This document shows, piece after piece, positions 18,799-28,107 of a DNA stretch of 48,876 nucleotides (positions within the stretch are counted from its first letter, which is position 1; the number at the start of each line of letters is the position of its first letter). Below the pieces are notes generated by a model that was not told where the DNA came from, did no database searches, and worked only from the letters and a program-made list of their open reading frames with translations. Made by a program: the position numbers and the translations under genes. This DNA comes from an uncultured Saprospiraceae bacterium (lineage in GTDB: Bacteria > Bacteroidota > Bacteroidia > Chitinophagales > Saprospiraceae): contig CALGJW010000062.1 of NCBI GenBank assembly GCA_937930025.1, forward strand, positions 1 to 48,876, in the 5' to 3' direction.

Positions 18799-19941
18799 AT
18801 GAATAAGTCATTTGAAAAACAATTAGTAACAGCCATATGTGTAATGTTCCCTCATTACTTAGATGCCGAAAAGAGGGATCAAAAAATTATACTAGCCATG
18901 GCATTTATGGTTTACCTAAGTTCATTACTTGGAGGCTATGCGATGTACGTAAGTACTTACTTCTTATTGAAACATGGAGTTATAGCTTTTATAATTGGAG
19001 CTTGTACAACTGGTTTTTTAATTCTACATGATCAATCGCTTTTAGCCACAGATCGTCGACGTCAAATTTATACGAAGATTTTAATCAGTGCTTTTTTAGC
19101 CATAGGATTTACTATGACAAACAATGCAACTAAAGAGTATGATACATTAAGCACAGAATTGATTCAGGCTACTGAAAAAAGCAATGCCAATATTACAATT
19201 GCTATGAATAGAGACATTGAGAAAGTAGAAGAAGAAGAAAGAGAGATAAGAAAAAGAATAGAAATTGCTGGGCTAAGAATCAATGAGACCAAGCAACCAC
19301 TCATTGATGCCAGAAGATCACTTGCTGCTTTTGAATTGAACAAAGAAGAACGTTTGCAAAGAATTAGGGAAGCTTATAGCCCTAAATATGAAGATGCACA
19401 AATATCTGACTTGACTGTTCTTGCTCAACAGGCTAAAAAGTTTGCAAGCGGCGGGGAAGGAACCTTCATTGCGGTATTACTAGCCTTTCTTTTCTTCATT
19501 ATTGAATCTTTACCCGCCATTCTCAGAATCATGTTAGATGACGGAGATTACATGAAAAGGTTTTTAGCCAGCCTAAATGTAATGAGGGCATTACGTGATC
19601 AACGTATAAAGCAACAATTGAATTTTGCATCTGCTGACAGTGATATCGTCCGTAATATCTTACACATGGAGATCATCGACAAAAAGAATGAAATGATAGC
19701 AACCAATTTTGAAAATACAGAGGAAATGTTAATCCTAGATAAACGTCAGAAAATATTGGATGCTGGATACAATCCATATACAGGCGAATCCTTGGACTTT
19801 GTTGACTTAAGTTTTTTCGATCGAAAAAAGTCAACTAATGAGGATAAAAACTCTAGTACGAAAGAAGGTGAGGATACCAATTTCAAAGAAAACAACAATC
19901 AGAATCACAAGCAAGAACAGGAAGCTGTATTTGATTTGTAA
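18799..19941 (+). CDS. DUF4407-like membrane protein
   Basis: N-terminal TMs (LGGYAMYVSTYFLLKHGVIAFIIGACTTGFLILHDQSLL), central coiled region, TM FIAVLLAFLFFIIESLPAIL. Confidence 0.6.
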   Translation: MNKSFEKQLVTAICVMFPHYLDAEKRDQKIILAMAFMVYLSSLLGGYAMYVSTYFLLKHGVIAFIIGACTTGFLILHDQSLLATDRRRQIYTKILISAFLAIGFTMTNNATKEYDTLSTELIQATEKSNANITIAMNRDIEKVEEEEREIRKRIEIAGLRINETKQPLIDARRSLAAFELNKEERLQRIREAYSPKYEDAQISDLTVLAQQAKKFASGGEGTFIAVLLAFLFFIIESLPAILRIMLDDGDYMKRFLASLNVMRALRDQRIKQQLNFASADSDIVRNILHMEIIDKKNEMIATNFENTEEMLILDKRQKILDAGYNPYTGESLDFVDLSFFDRKKSTNEDKNSSTKEGEDTNFKENNNQNHKQEQEAVFDL

Positions 19942-19968
19942 TTACTAACCCATACTAAATAAAACTTA

Positions 19969-20100
19969 ATGATAAATCTTATAACAATTGCAGACGCGCA
20001 AGCACTTGTAGTCATTCGATTCGCCTTGATCTTTTTCTTCGCGGGAGTGCTGATCTTCTATATTGTCGTCTGCCAAGAAAATAACAATAAGAATTTCTAG
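19969..20100 (+). CDS. Small single-TM protein
   Basis: MINLITIADAQALVVIRFALIFFFAGVLIFYIVVCQENNNKNF, ends TAG. Confidence 0.45.
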   Translation: MINLITIADAQALVVIRFALIFFFAGVLIFYIVVCQENNNKNF

Positions 20101-20140
20101 ACAATAGGTTAATGCTTTTACTCAACTAAAATTGAAAATC

Positions 20141-20263
20141 ATGATGATGCTTTTGACTTTACTAGAAATATTCTATGGTGGAATCGCACCAGGGCTTCTA
20201 TTTGGAATCTTTGTTATAGCAGTAATTTATAAAGAAGAATTCCATAAAAAACAGAATAAATGA
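20141..20263 (+). CDS. Small single-TM protein
   Basis: MMMLLTLLEIFYGGIAPGLLFGIFVIAVIYKEEFHKKQNK; TGA stop overlaps the next ATG, indicating standard code here. Confidence 0.45.
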   Translation: MMMLLTLLEIFYGGIAPGLLFGIFVIAVIYKEEFHKKQNK

Positions 20264-21618
20264 ACCTTGTCATTATAATACTAGCGTGTTGCGTTGGACT
20301 TATATTCATATGGATCCTTACAGGCAACAAGAATTATGCATTGGACGGCAATAGCACAATTGCTACTCCTCAAAATGTAGTTAAAGATAATCAAGTTCAA
20401 GCTGAGATTACACCCGAGAAAGAACGAGTCTCTTTGCCAAGGCAGTTCAGAAGAATTCAACAATCGCTTTCGAGACAACGAAATGTAATCATTGACAATA
20501 TGAAGGAAATGCACCATCAAGGTCAAGTTTTAGACATTGCATCACAAATGGTTCGTATCAATGACCAACAGAATATCTTACAAGATGCAATGATTGATCT
20601 CAAACACAAGGATCTCGAGATTACCAGTAAGGGAATAGAAATTGACCTGATAAGTAGAGAAAACTTACTTACGATCAATGAAGCTCGTAATAAGTTAGAA
20701 TTTGAGACAATTGATTCCATTCGCTTGAAAGCTGAGAATGATATCCAAGGGAGTCTTTTAAACTTAAAAGATAAGCAGCTGGATCTGAAAGTTTACGAGA
20801 TAGATCTTAACGGGAAAATGATTGATTTACGAGACGCTGAAATAGATCTTAAAGCACATGAGAATCGAATAGATTTTAAATCACAAATTCAAAATATAAA
20901 AGAAAAGGAATTTGGCGTCATCCAGCAGAGTGCAGAGGTTGCAAATGATCGTATCCGAAATGAATTGAGTTTTAAAGAACAAGTTAATAGGTTAAATGAG
21001 CAAGAGGTTGAATTGAAAAAACTTGGCCTTAACAACATAAAAGGAGAATTAGTAAATGCAGGTACTTCAATAGATTTAAAGAAGAAAGAGGTTGACCTTA
21101 CTATAAAAGATGGACTAGCGACTCTAAAAGATAGAGAATTAGAAAACAAGAAAGGTTCCATTAACAATCTGATTGGGAAGCTAGATAACAAGGAAAAAAG
21201 CGTAAATCTTGCTGAGAAAAATCTTGCCTTGTCTTACGCCAGACTTAGTGAAAATTTCAGGGTATTGCTGAATAACATATTACTTGAAAGCAGAAGTTTG
21301 AAGTTGGATCGAAGAGATAATGCATTGAGATCAAAACAAGAATTATTAGATCTCAGAGAATATAGACTTGGGAATTTGAGTAGATATATTGATCAAATGT
21401 ACGAGGTAAAGTCAAATTGGTTGAGGATTGAATCTAAGGATAATGAACTACAATATAGAGAGCAACAATTGAGACTTGATAATAAATATCATCAGACTCA
21501 ACAAGATCTTGAAAGATTGAGATTGTACAGGTATGAAAATAATATTGTTCATAGGGAACAAAAGCTAGAATTGCAAAACTTAATTCGATCAATGCAAGAT
21601 AATTGGAGGTTGTATTGA
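20260..21618 (+). CDS. N-terminal TM anchor plus long coiled-coil protein
   Basis: MNLVIIILACCVGLIFIWILTG then charged heptad-like repeats. Confidence 0.75.
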   Translation: MNLVIIILACCVGLIFIWILTGNKNYALDGNSTIATPQNVVKDNQVQAEITPEKERVSLPRQFRRIQQSLSRQRNVIIDNMKEMHHQGQVLDIASQMVRINDQQNILQDAMIDLKHKDLEITSKGIEIDLISRENLLTINEARNKLEFETIDSIRLKAENDIQGSLLNLKDKQLDLKVYEIDLNGKMIDLRDAEIDLKAHENRIDFKSQIQNIKEKEFGVIQQSAEVANDRIRNELSFKEQVNRLNEQEVELKKLGLNNIKGELVNAGTSIDLKKKEVDLTIKDGLATLKDRELENKKGSINNLIGKLDNKEKSVNLAEKNLALSYARLSENFRVLLNNILLESRSLKLDRRDNALRSKQELLDLREYRLGNLSRYIDQMYEVKSNWLRIESKDNELQYREQQLRLDNKYHQTQQDLERLRLYRYENNIVHREQKLELQNLIRSMQDNWRLY

Positions 21619-21710
21619 TCCTTGCCAAACCAACTCTTTATTCATAAAGTGAAAGAAAGAGAGTACAATCATTTTTAAGTCCCTAATTCATTAATAATCA
21701 GATAATTATA

Positions 21711-23525
21711 ATGACAACGAATAATCAGGGTTTTATCACAGACGAAAGGCTAAAAAAAGTTCTGAAGAACGGATTTAGAAAGATATGCAAATTGGACTAT
21801 CCTGAAGAAGTCGAGACAATAGCATTGTCGTTTATAAAACCTATTGAAATGATGCTTCCTATGATAATTTTCATGTCAGAATGGGTGGAAGCAGTAGAGA
21901 AAAAACTTAGTAAAATTGAAAAGCATACTGAGTTATATGCTGATTGGTTATCAATAAGAGGATTTACATATGATGAATTTCGATGGGTACTAGAGACAGC
22001 ATACTCAGAAGAAAAATTTGACAGAGTAGCGGTTTATGGATTTCTATACCTAGATGATTCTATTTCTGTAGAAGAATTTAAAGTTAGATATGGTGATCCC
22101 GATATAAGCATGAGAAGTCGTTATCTACAAGCATTGTCAGATATTACTAAAATTGAGATTCCCGTTCTTTATGATTTTTTATGTGAATCTAAAATGACAC
22201 TAAGATATCCTGTCCAGGCATTAGTAAAGCATTGTTATATGCTTGCTCAATCTTCATCAGGAAAGTCTGAATTCATTAAACATGTTTTTCACGAGTTATG
22301 TAAACTTCTAAGAAAAGTTTCATTGGTCTTAATCGAGCCGCATATGGATTTGAGCCTTGAGATTATTGGATTAAGAAATACGTGGAAAAAGGGTTTAAAG
22401 AATGTAATCTATTTAGATCCTGATATTGTTTCGACCGCTTCACAAATGACTGGGAATCACGAATTGGAAGACGAGTATATATTTTCACTTAACCCATTTG
22501 ACACAATAGATAGTAATGCAAATGAGATCTCCTTTTTGGTTGAAAATCTTTCATCTGCTTTTTTTAGTGTTATTAATTCAGATGAGACTTTTCAAATGGA
22601 AGCAATCATTGAAGCATGCATAGAAACTCTTTTAATAAGGCCAGATTCAGACATTCTTGATCTCAAAAGGTTTATGGATGATAATCAAAATTCCGACCTC
22701 GTTGAATTTGCAATTGCAAACTTAAAAGGTGAAAGGCTAGATTTAATGAAAAATCGATTTTTGAAAGATCCAAAAATCCAACAGACAAAATCTAGTATCT
22801 ATTACAGATTACTTAGCATTTTAGGTAAGGATTCACTTGTACAATGCTTGGTAGGCCGACGGACAGTAGATTTAGAATCTCACATGAATGATGGAAAAAC
22901 TATTATTTGTAATTTTTCTAAAGCTATACTTGGACCAACCGGAGCACAGATACTTGGAAAAATATTTGTGGCCTTGATATCTGGATATGCCACCTTAAGG
23001 CAAAAACAACCTAAGTCCAAAAGAATGGAGACTTACATATTTATGGATGAGTTTCACAACTACATTAATACAGGATCGACGGAAGAGCTTTTCGCTGAAC
23101 AGAGGAAATACAAAACCTATTTTTTTGTTGCAAACCAACAAATGGGTCAATCAATGTCGAGTGAAATAAAGAGATTGGTAGCAGGAAATACAGCTTTACA
23201 TTTTATGGGACCTAATGAAAGTGAAAGCATAGAATGGTTCTCCAAGCAGTTCAAGAAACTTCCAGAAAACCCCACTGATAACCTACCAAAGTATTCATTT
23301 TGGTTTAGTGACAAATACAATAAGAATCTAGGTAGTTTCATAATAAGGAGCCCATCCTATTTAGTTGATCATTCTAATACTTATCATTTGAATGAATCCG
23401 AATTAAGAATAGTATTTAATTACTTAATAAAGGAGAGTGGAATATATCGGGTGAATAGGAAGAACTATGTAGAAGTGAATAAATCATCCAATGGTTCTGT
23501 GCTTGAACATAATTTTAGCGAGTAA
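21711..23525 (+). CDS. VirD4/TraG-like ATPase (standard code)
   Basis: CYMLAQSSSGKSEFIKHVFHEL, VSLVLIEPHMDLSLEIIG, ETYIFMDEFHNYI, KTYFFVANQQMGQSM. Confidence 0.78.
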   Translation: MTTNNQGFITDERLKKVLKNGFRKICKLDYPEEVETIALSFIKPIEMMLPMIIFMSEWVEAVEKKLSKIEKHTELYADWLSIRGFTYDEFRWVLETAYSEEKFDRVAVYGFLYLDDSISVEEFKVRYGDPDISMRSRYLQALSDITKIEIPVLYDFLCESKMTLRYPVQALVKHCYMLAQSSSGKSEFIKHVFHELCKLLRKVSLVLIEPHMDLSLEIIGLRNTWKKGLKNVIYLDPDIVSTASQMTGNHELEDEYIFSLNPFDTIDSNANEISFLVENLSSAFFSVINSDETFQMEAIIEACIETLLIRPDSDILDLKRFMDDNQNSDLVEFAIANLKGERLDLMKNRFLKDPKIQQTKSSIYYRLLSILGKDSLVQCLVGRRTVDLESHMNDGKTIICNFSKAILGPTGAQILGKIFVALISGYATLRQKQPKSKRMETYIFMDEFHNYINTGSTEELFAEQRKYKTYFFVANQQMGQSMSSEIKRLVAGNTALHFMGPNESESIEWFSKQFKKLPENPTDNLPKYSFWFSDKYNKNLGSFIIRSPSYLVDHSNTYHLNESELRIVFNYLIKESGIYRVNRKNYVEVNKSSNGSVLEHNFSE

Positions 23526-24358
23526 TGGAAATATTATCATCAAGACAAATTAAGATTCTTGAATTGTTACTTGAATTTAAGCAACTCACGATTCCTCAAA
23601 TAGACCGCATATTTTGTAATGAATTCAGCCAACAATCCATAAGAAGAGATTTAGACAAGCTTTTTACACGAAGAAGACCACTAGTGAATCGAGTTGAGTT
23701 CAAAAGGATTAGTCATTTTGGTAAATTATCCTTTGTTTATAGCTTAGCTAAACTAGGGGCACAAAAACTATTGAAATTGTATAAGGGTAAATTGCCTTAT
23801 TCGAAATTCACCCCATTAAGACCTAAGCTTACGGATGATTATTTCCATCGAACTTCAACAATTGATTTCCATATTCATATTAAAGAATACCAAAGTGAGG
23901 GGTATGAGTTAGATTTTTGCAATCACTACTTTGTAGTTAAGAAAGTGCTTAACAGTTTTCATTCCATCAATCGAATAGATGCACCTAAAGGTAAGATTGT
24001 CATCCCTGACCTTATAATGAAACTTAGTAGAGCAGATAGAACCAGACTATTCCTATTTGAATTGCACAATGGAAAGGACAAGAAAAGAATTAAGGAACAA
24101 ATTGAGATGCACGCTTTAACGCTCATCTCTTTAAATACCCATAGGAAATTCCACATAGACTATAAATGTTTCTATTATGTTCTTATTCTATTTGAAGAGG
24201 AGTCAGTATATCGAGCAATAATTAAAGATTTAAGTGAAAAACAACGATATAGGAATATTGGTGATTTTTTTCTATGCAAATCAAAATCAAAAAATGATGA
24301 TTCATTTCTCAATGGTTGGACCAGCATTTTAGGAAATAAAACTAGTATAACTATTTAG
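23525..24358 (+). CDS. Replication-relaxation-like wHTH protein (standard code)
   Basis: SSRQIKILELLLEFKQLTIPQIDRIF; DDYFHRTSTIDFHIHI; LFLFELHNGKDKKRIKEQIEMHALTL. Confidence 0.7.
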   Translation: MEILSSRQIKILELLLEFKQLTIPQIDRIFCNEFSQQSIRRDLDKLFTRRRPLVNRVEFKRISHFGKLSFVYSLAKLGAQKLLKLYKGKLPYSKFTPLRPKLTDDYFHRTSTIDFHIHIKEYQSEGYELDFCNHYFVVKKVLNSFHSINRIDAPKGKIVIPDLIMKLSRADRTRLFLFELHNGKDKKRIKEQIEMHALTLISLNTHRKFHIDYKCFYYVLILFEEESVYRAIIKDLSEKQRYRNIGDFFLCKSKSKNDDSFLNGWTSILGNKTSITI

Positions 24359-24527
24359 GCCTTAGAATTTTGCAAATTATTCTGAAAAACGAAATTTATA
24401 GCATTTATAAGAAATGTCAAATTTAGATTGAAATTGAGTTGATGATATTAGATTGACATTTGTTTGGATTACTTTCTTGTACTATCTTCGTGCCTTGAAA
24501 TTGACACTTTTTCTGACACCATAAGCA

Positions 24528-24602
24528 GAGAGTATAGCTCAGTTGGTTTAGAGCGATGCCTTGACAGGGCATAGGTCGGGGGTTCGAATCCCTCTACTCT
24601 CA
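24528..24602 (+). tRNA. tRNA-Val (GAC)
   Basis: Acceptor GAGAGTA/TACTCTC; anticodon arm ATGCC-TTGACAG-GGCAT; T-arm GGGGG-TTCGAAT-CCCTC. Confidence 0.85.
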
Positions 24603-24614
24603 CATTTGGGATAC

Positions 24615-24674
24615 GTAGGTGAGACACCCTTGACAGGGCGGGGGTCATTGGTTCGAATCCAATAGCGAGCACCA
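24615..24674 (+). pseudogene. Degenerate tRNA 3' portion
   Basis: ACCCTTGACAGGGC...ATTGGTTCGAATCCAATAGCGAGCACCA; no 5' GCTCGCT acceptor strand. Confidence 0.5.
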
Positions 24675-24945
24675 ATGAATTAAAAGGATCGAGCTTTGCT
24701 CGATCCTTTTTTGTTGCACATTTGTGAGTCTGAGCTTGCTCAAGGGAGTAAATGCTCAACAAAAAAGGTAGCACGCAGTGCGTCCTTTTAATTTATTTTT
24801 AATCACGCCGCGTTTTTGGATCGCTGAAGGCAATCCAATAGCGAGCACCAATGAATTAAAAGTAGCACGCAGTGCGTCCTTTTAATTTATTTTTAATTAC
24901 GCCGCGTTTTTGGATCGCTGGAGGCAATCCAATAGCGAGCACCAA
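24659..24945. repeat. tRNA-tail repeats and hairpin array
   Basis: CCAATAGCGAGCACCAAT three times; ~94-bp unit starting GTAGCACGCAGTGCGTCCTTTTAATTT at 24768 and 24862. Confidence 0.7.
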
Positions 24946-25063
24946 TTTTTCTTCTCACACTCTCCCAAACAGAAAGAAAGTACTTTATTATAAAGACATT
25001 TTATTTATTTAATTACTTTGTTATATGTGTTATTTCCTTTAATTTAGTTTCAAATTATAGGAC

Positions 25064-27817
25064 ATGCCCATCTACAAATCCGTTCTTCTAGTACTAAGCT
25101 TTTCATTTTTTACAAGCGTTCTGGCTGCACAGCAATCCTTCACTTATTTTCCAGAAGGAGAGCATCCAATACTTGATAAACATATAGCATCGGATACAGA
25201 CTATCTATGGTTGGTGTACAAAGGCACCTTGCAACAATATCGAAAATCAGACATGGCGCTGATGGCGGTTTGGAATGAGAGCAATAGTCCCTTGGGTGGC
25301 GTGCAGGCTGTGGCGACCGGTATTGATAATACGGTCTATGCTGTTGGAAAAACGCTTTGTCAATATGATCGAGAAACGCACTCTTGGATAGATTCTTGGA
25401 AAAGAGGAGGGGCAAGAGCAGATATAGCCTTTGGTACAAACGAAGGCGTTATTCCAATATCCTATGAAACCAAAATACCGTTAAACTTGTCTTGTACTAC
25501 CGAACTAGAATATGGACATAGAAATATTCATCACGGATTGAACGGCAAGACGTATTCGAATTGGTCTTCTGGCGCTTTTCAGCCCGGGGCAAATTCCTGT
25601 AATAGTTATAAATGTCATTATATAGAGGTGGAATCTAATTATCCTGTTTGTTATGATACCGGATCGAAGTGGTTTACCAGTAGATTTTTTATTGACACAA
25701 TAGGTCAATTTTGGTATAGGGATTTATTCAATAATTCTGTTCTTCCTATTATTAATCGATATGAAAGCGTAGCCGGTTTTTATGAGCCTATAGACACCAT
25801 GCTAATAGATGGTGCGACAGATGTTGTCGATCTTATTGCTTTGGATCGTGAGAATAGATTTTGGATCGCATCTGGAGGAAATTTATTTGGCCGTTTTAAA
25901 AATCAATCTAAAAATTATGGGGCGTTGCCAGAATACAAAGTATTGGTCGGCGATCAAGATGAACAGCTTTTTGCAATCAATGCAGGCCTAGATAGCTTGA
26001 TGAAATTTGATGGAACTTCATGGAGCTACTTTCCAATTTTTCAATACGATGTAACCACTCCTTATGAGTTGGAATATTTAGCTGCCTCCTCTGATCGGTT
26101 TTGGTTTTATAGAGATCAGGAACTCTTCTATTTTAAAGATAAAACGTTGACTCCCGTTCCTGGGCCGGTATCCTTCTCCAAACCTATCTGGACTTTTAGT
26201 CCTTACGATGATGAACTATGGATGCAGTTCTTCAATGATAAACTATTCTTAGTAAAAGACGGAACATGGATCGATTATACTTTTAATGATTTAGAAATAG
26301 ATTTTTTCCAAGAAGTGGGAGATCAATTATGGGTGGTATTCGAAACAGATGGTGCTTTCCAAACTGCGCAATTTGTAAATGAGGATTGGGTTTTTTATGC
26401 GGATGATCTAGTATATAATTCTGCAATCGATAGCGTAGCTAATATTGGGAATCTATATCAATTGGAATATGCAAGTGATACTGTTTTTAAAATAATGGAT
26501 AACGACACTAGCATATTTATCAGGCCAGAAATTAGTCAATATTATGGCTGTAGTTTTGCAGAAAAAACAACTAATGGAAATGGCTTATGGGCTTTCTTTC
26601 AACCCACTTGTGCAGATTGGTGGAATGCTTATCCCATGATTGTTTATTACTTTGATGGGACAAATTGGTCTGAAAAAATTGACCTTGGAAACACAAGGGC
26701 TTTAGAATTAATTTCAGTAGAAAAAAACGACCTTAGACTGATCGCCGGAAGGAATGAACTTAATTATTATCACTTTAAAGAAGGAGGAATACTGGTAGAT
26801 AAGTTTAAAGTTCACACCCCTAAACCAGAAAATTCATCTGGAAGTAATATGCTCTTTGAACTTGAAGCAGCCAAGTGGTCAGCTACAGGTCAAGTAATCA
26901 TTAAAGGTAAGGCAGGTTGGTATGGGAATAATCCATACAACGGTGGTAGGGCTGCTAATAGTTTGACTTTTAGAAAAAATGCAAACAAGCTAATCTTTAA
27001 TACAGAAAACGAAAGTGTTCTAAATCTACAGGAATATTTTGTCCATGAAGATTATTATTGGATTAAAGAAAATGATCGCTTAAGAACTAATATTGATTTT
27101 AACTTTGGCGAATTTATATCTGGATCTTTTTCCAATGCCTGTAATCAGTCCGGTCTTTTTGCTTGTTGGCTCGGAGCTGGATTGCCTGAAAGTAATTATA
27201 CTTATTCTTGGTCGGATGGAGACGCTCGACCGGTAAGAATAGGAGAATTGGATGGAAATTTTTCTATCGAAAGTACATCGAGCACTGGACTTTTTGCCAA
27301 TAATACTTTGGATATAAATAACAATTTCGCATTCTTTGATTTTAATGAAACCATCATCCCGAACACAGATACCTTGAATGGGAATGGAGCCATTAGTTTA
27401 GATTTATCCGGAGGCCTCGCACCTTACGAAATAATCTGGAGCAATGATTCCACTACTAATGCTTTGCAAAATCTGGCACCAGGAGATTACTCAGTTTCAG
27501 TTACAGATGCGAATGGTTGTATCTATACGGCCAACTATACAGTGGCGGATGATGCCATCTCAGGGATATCGAATATTACGTCAAATACCACAATTTTCCC
27601 CAACCCATTCTCAAATATGCTTTCTATAAATTCCAGTGGAGTAGGGTACGAAAGTTATCAGGTCATCGACCTTTCCGGCCGTGTACTGCATCAAGGCCCA
27701 ATTCAGCAATCCAATGAAACACTCGATCTAAGTCGATTGGAAAGAGGTGTGTACCTGTTATCCTTGCAGAAGAGTGGAAGCAAAGGAAGTCTACTGACTC
27801 GCATCGTAAAACTGTAA
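25064..27817 (+). CDS. Secreted protein with SprB-like repeat and T9SS C-terminal sorting domain
   Basis: Signal peptide; NGAISLDLSGGLAPYEIIWSNDSTTNALQNLAPGDYSVSVTDANGC; C-terminal IFPNPFSNMLSIN...GVYLLSLQ. Confidence 0.85.
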   Translation: MPIYKSVLLVLSFSFFTSVLAAQQSFTYFPEGEHPILDKHIASDTDYLWLVYKGTLQQYRKSDMALMAVWNESNSPLGGVQAVATGIDNTVYAVGKTLCQYDRETHSWIDSWKRGGARADIAFGTNEGVIPISYETKIPLNLSCTTELEYGHRNIHHGLNGKTYSNWSSGAFQPGANSCNSYKCHYIEVESNYPVCYDTGSKWFTSRFFIDTIGQFWYRDLFNNSVLPIINRYESVAGFYEPIDTMLIDGATDVVDLIALDRENRFWIASGGNLFGRFKNQSKNYGALPEYKVLVGDQDEQLFAINAGLDSLMKFDGTSWSYFPIFQYDVTTPYELEYLAASSDRFWFYRDQELFYFKDKTLTPVPGPVSFSKPIWTFSPYDDELWMQFFNDKLFLVKDGTWIDYTFNDLEIDFFQEVGDQLWVVFETDGAFQTAQFVNEDWVFYADDLVYNSAIDSVANIGNLYQLEYASDTVFKIMDNDTSIFIRPEISQYYGCSFAEKTTNGNGLWAFFQPTCADWWNAYPMIVYYFDGTNWSEKIDLGNTRALELISVEKNDLRLIAGRNELNYYHFKEGGILVDKFKVHTPKPENSSGSNMLFELEAAKWSATGQVIIKGKAGWYGNNPYNGGRAANSLTFRKNANKLIFNTENESVLNLQEYFVHEDYYWIKENDRLRTNIDFNFGEFISGSFSNACNQSGLFACWLGAGLPESNYTYSWSDGDARPVRIGELDGNFSIESTSSTGLFANNTLDINNNFAFFDFNETIIPNTDTLNGNGAISLDLSGGLAPYEIIWSNDSTTNALQNLAPGDYSVSVTDANGCIYTANYTVADDAISGISNITSNTTIFPNPFSNMLSINSSGVGYESYQVIDLSGRVLHQGPIQQSNETLDLSRLERGVYLLSLQKSGSKGSLLTRIVKL

Positions 27818-27990
27818 AGCCGGTAGCTGTCTATAGATTATTTAGAGCGTTATAGATTTTTCCTTTTTAGGTCTTTTGGAAAAAATGTGGGGACTATACG
27901 TTCTTTATTCACAATTATATCTTTTGAAAGCCAATGATAGCAGGCCTTAGGCAGCTTAAATCGAGTTAATGCTCACTTGATTATTGCAGG

Positions 27991-28086
27991 AAAATCACAT
28001 TATTGGAACGAATAGTGTGTGAAAAATCACATTATTGGAACGAATAATGTGTAAAAAATCACATTTTTGGAACGAATAATGTGATT
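27991..28086. repeat. Three tandem 32-bp palindromic repeats
   Basis: ATCACATTATTGGAACGAATAATGTG repeated with 32-bp period; arms CACATTATT/AATAATGTG. Confidence 0.75.
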
Positions 28087-28107
28087 TTCCCGTATATTGG
28101 TATACAA

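Noticed and set aside
24469-24774. 101-aa minus-strand ORF (GFEPMTPALSR / GFEPPTYALSR)
   Set aside because: Antisense translation of the tRNA-Val and tRNA-tail region; a well-known spurious ORF type.
27991-28086. Possible CRISPR array
   Set aside because: Only three copies, with repeat almost filling the 32-bp period, so no variable spacers.
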